Of a DNA stretch of 64,000 nt, positions 63,008-64,000 are shown one piece after another. Within the stretch, counting starts at the first letter, position 1. Every line of letters starts with the position of its first letter. Source of the DNA: Chloroflexi bacterium 44-23 (GTDB taxonomy: Bacteria; Chloroflexota; Anaerolineae; Anaerolineales; Anaerolineaceae); NCBI GenBank assembly GCA_001899005.1, contig MKUW01000019.1, positions 299,212-363,211 on the forward strand. The letters run 5' to 3'. The position numbers and the translations under genes were made by a program. The notes below the pieces were generated by a model. The model did not search any database. It saw nothing but the letters and a program-made list of their open reading frames with translations, and had not been told where the DNA came from.

Positions 63008-63907
63008 ATGCAGACATTTGAGCCTGAAAGAAAGAAAGGCGTTATATTTCACACTATCGTTTTAATAGCTATTCTGGCGATTGGATCTTTTGTTCTTTGG
63101 GTGGCCATGACAAGAGCGCAAGGCGGATTATTCGTTTCTTTAATGATTCTCTTGTTATTTATTTTTATAGTTCTTCCCTTTGTTGGTTATCGAGCATTTG
63201 CTTTGCTAAATGCCAGTTACTCGTTGGAACGGGATGGGTTACGACTAAAATGGGGGTTGCGGCTGGAAGATATTCCACTTAACACCGTCGAATGGGTTCG
63301 GCTGGCAAACGAATCAGGTTTTCACTTGCTCCTGCCTCCATTAACCTGGGAAGGAGCAATTTTGGGGCATAGCAACGTTAAAGATCTTGGAGAAGTTGAG
63401 TTTATCGCTTCGGATGCCAAAAAACTGGTATTAATTGCAACGAGTTCCAAGGTGCTGGCCATCTCACCGAAGGATTCCAAGGCCTTTGTATCTGCATTTC
63501 AGCGCATTTTGGAATTAGGAAGCCTTTCTCCAATCCCATCACGTTCAGCCAGGCCGGCAGCATTTTTGCGCCAGGTATGGCAGGATCGGATTGCGAAAGC
63601 ATTGCTGCCCGTGAATTTCCTGCTCACCCTCTTATTGGCTATTTATACTGGTTTCATGGTAGCAACTCATAACCGCATACCACTCGGCTTTTCGCCAAAT
63701 GGGAAGCCATTTGAAGCCGGTCCATCGGAACAAATTCTCTTGCTGCCTGTGATGGGGGTTTTGGTTTTAATCACCAATGTAGTTATGGGTCTATTTTTCT
63801 TTCGCAAAGAAGAAGCCCGCATAACCTCATATCTGCTGTGGTTTGGCGGGGTTATCAGTCCTGCGTTGTTGTTATTGGCAGTCATTCTTCTCTCTTCTCA
63901 AACATAG
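63008..63907 (+). CDS. Membrane protein with PH-like domain
   Basis: The 299-residue protein has two N-terminal membrane helices (FHTIVLIAILAIGSFVLWVA and LMILLLFIFIVLPFVGY). A PH/bPH2-like soluble stretch follows (SYSLERDGLRLKWGLRLEDI, VEWVRLANESGF, DLGEVEFIASDAKKLVLIAT). Two to three C-terminal helices end the protein. No Shine-Dalgarno is visible; ATG 63008 is chosen over the TTG at 62993. It starts soon after a palindromic repeat. Function unknown. Confidence 0.7.
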   Translation: MQTFEPERKKGVIFHTIVLIAILAIGSFVLWVAMTRAQGGLFVSLMILLLFIFIVLPFVGYRAFALLNASYSLERDGLRLKWGLRLEDIPLNTVEWVRLANESGFHLLLPPLTWEGAILGHSNVKDLGEVEFIASDAKKLVLIATSSKVLAISPKDSKAFVSAFQRILELGSLSPIPSRSARPAAFLRQVWQDRIAKALLPVNFLLTLLLAIYTGFMVATHNRIPLGFSPNGKPFEAGPSEQILLLPVMGVLVLITNVVMGLFFFRKEEARITSYLLWFGGVISPALLLLAVILLSSQT

Positions 63908-63924
63908 GTTTTATTGGCAGGGAC

Positions 63925-64000
63925 ATGATTCAGATTTCATTCCTACAATTGCTCATCGGAACGTTTTTGGCGCTGTTTGTGGCGCTGATTTCATATCGTG
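63925..64000 (+). CDS. Membrane protein, N-terminal fragment (DUF92-like)
   Basis: Only 25 codons are visible from ATG 63925, encoding MIQISFLQLLIGTFLALFVA and a following basic turn. The pattern resembles the first helix of DUF92-family membrane proteins common in Chloroflexota, but the fragment is too short to be sure. It follows the previous gene by 17 bases and is probably co-transcribed. Confidence 0.5.
   Translation, partial: MIQISFLQLLIGTFLALFVALISYR

Overview
The window looks like a chromosomal segment of an anaerobic or facultative Chloroflexota bacterium, most probably class Anaerolineae. This is inferred from protein style and gene content, not from a marker gene. The pointers are a FMN-riboswitch-controlled RibXY-type riboflavin transporter, several secreted proteins ending in a short aromatic-Leu/Phe-Pro tail, Pro/Thr-rich linkers after signal peptides, a four-subunit 2-oxoacid:ferredoxin oxidoreductase, many lipoproteins, and mid-range GC with abundant small palindromic repeats. 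No rRNA, tRNA, CRISPR array, prophage or insertion sequence with a transposase was seen.

Layout. 1-12 kb: truncated GAF sensor, ABC-F ATPase, a large secreted subtilase broken near its start, holB, and a secreted nuclease interrupted by an amber codon. 12-19 kb: pcrA-type helicase, murJ, type II NADH dehydrogenase, a lipoprotein. 19-23.4 kb: a 1185-residue fusion of two Dpp-like permeases with a degenerate M28 peptidase domain, then a small transcription unit made of a pseudoknotted leader, a 28-residue membrane peptide and a terminator. 23.6-28.1 kb: a Yip1 / ABC ATPase / extracytoplasmic CARDB-like protein / MacB-FtsX permease operon. 28.1-30 kb: broken tfoX-like gene, MazEF-type toxin-antitoxin pair and an empty AT-rich stretch. 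30-38.7 kb: Lgt-like protein, split NAD synthetase, CPBP protease, gingipain-like peptidase, HAD phosphatase. 38.7-43.2 kb: FMN riboswitch with riboflavin ABC transporter, DUF190-CBS protein and fluoride channel. 43.4-47.1 kb: a four-gene operon behind a LexA box. 47.3-52.6 kb: lysS, greA, baeRF-like protein, TolB-like lipoprotein. 52.8-64 kb: KorDABC, small hypotheticals, epimerase, thiolase, alkyladenine glycosylase, SGNH-like lipoprotein, bactofilin, CPBP protease, lipoprotein, membrane protein and a truncated membrane protein.

The strongest candidate for an undescribed system is 43383-47090. A near-perfect sigma-70 promoter carries a LexA/DinR-type box in its spacer and drives an HTH regulator, a RecA-fold protein with no Walker A motif, a 90-residue helical protein and a family-B DNA polymerase whose motif C lacks the second, catalytic aspartate. 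The logic resembles the ImuA-ImuB (Walker-less RecA plus inactive polymerase) mutasome but uses a PolB scaffold. Other items of interest are the permease-permease-peptidase fusion, the small membrane-peptide unit, a family of palindromic elements flanked by 12-14 bp direct repeats, and the shared C-terminal tail of three secreted enzymes.

Three genes (subtilase, nuclease, tfoX-like) carry stop or frame lesions in otherwise intact reading frames. These may be real decay or sequence error. All function calls come from reading motifs by eye; no database search was possible.
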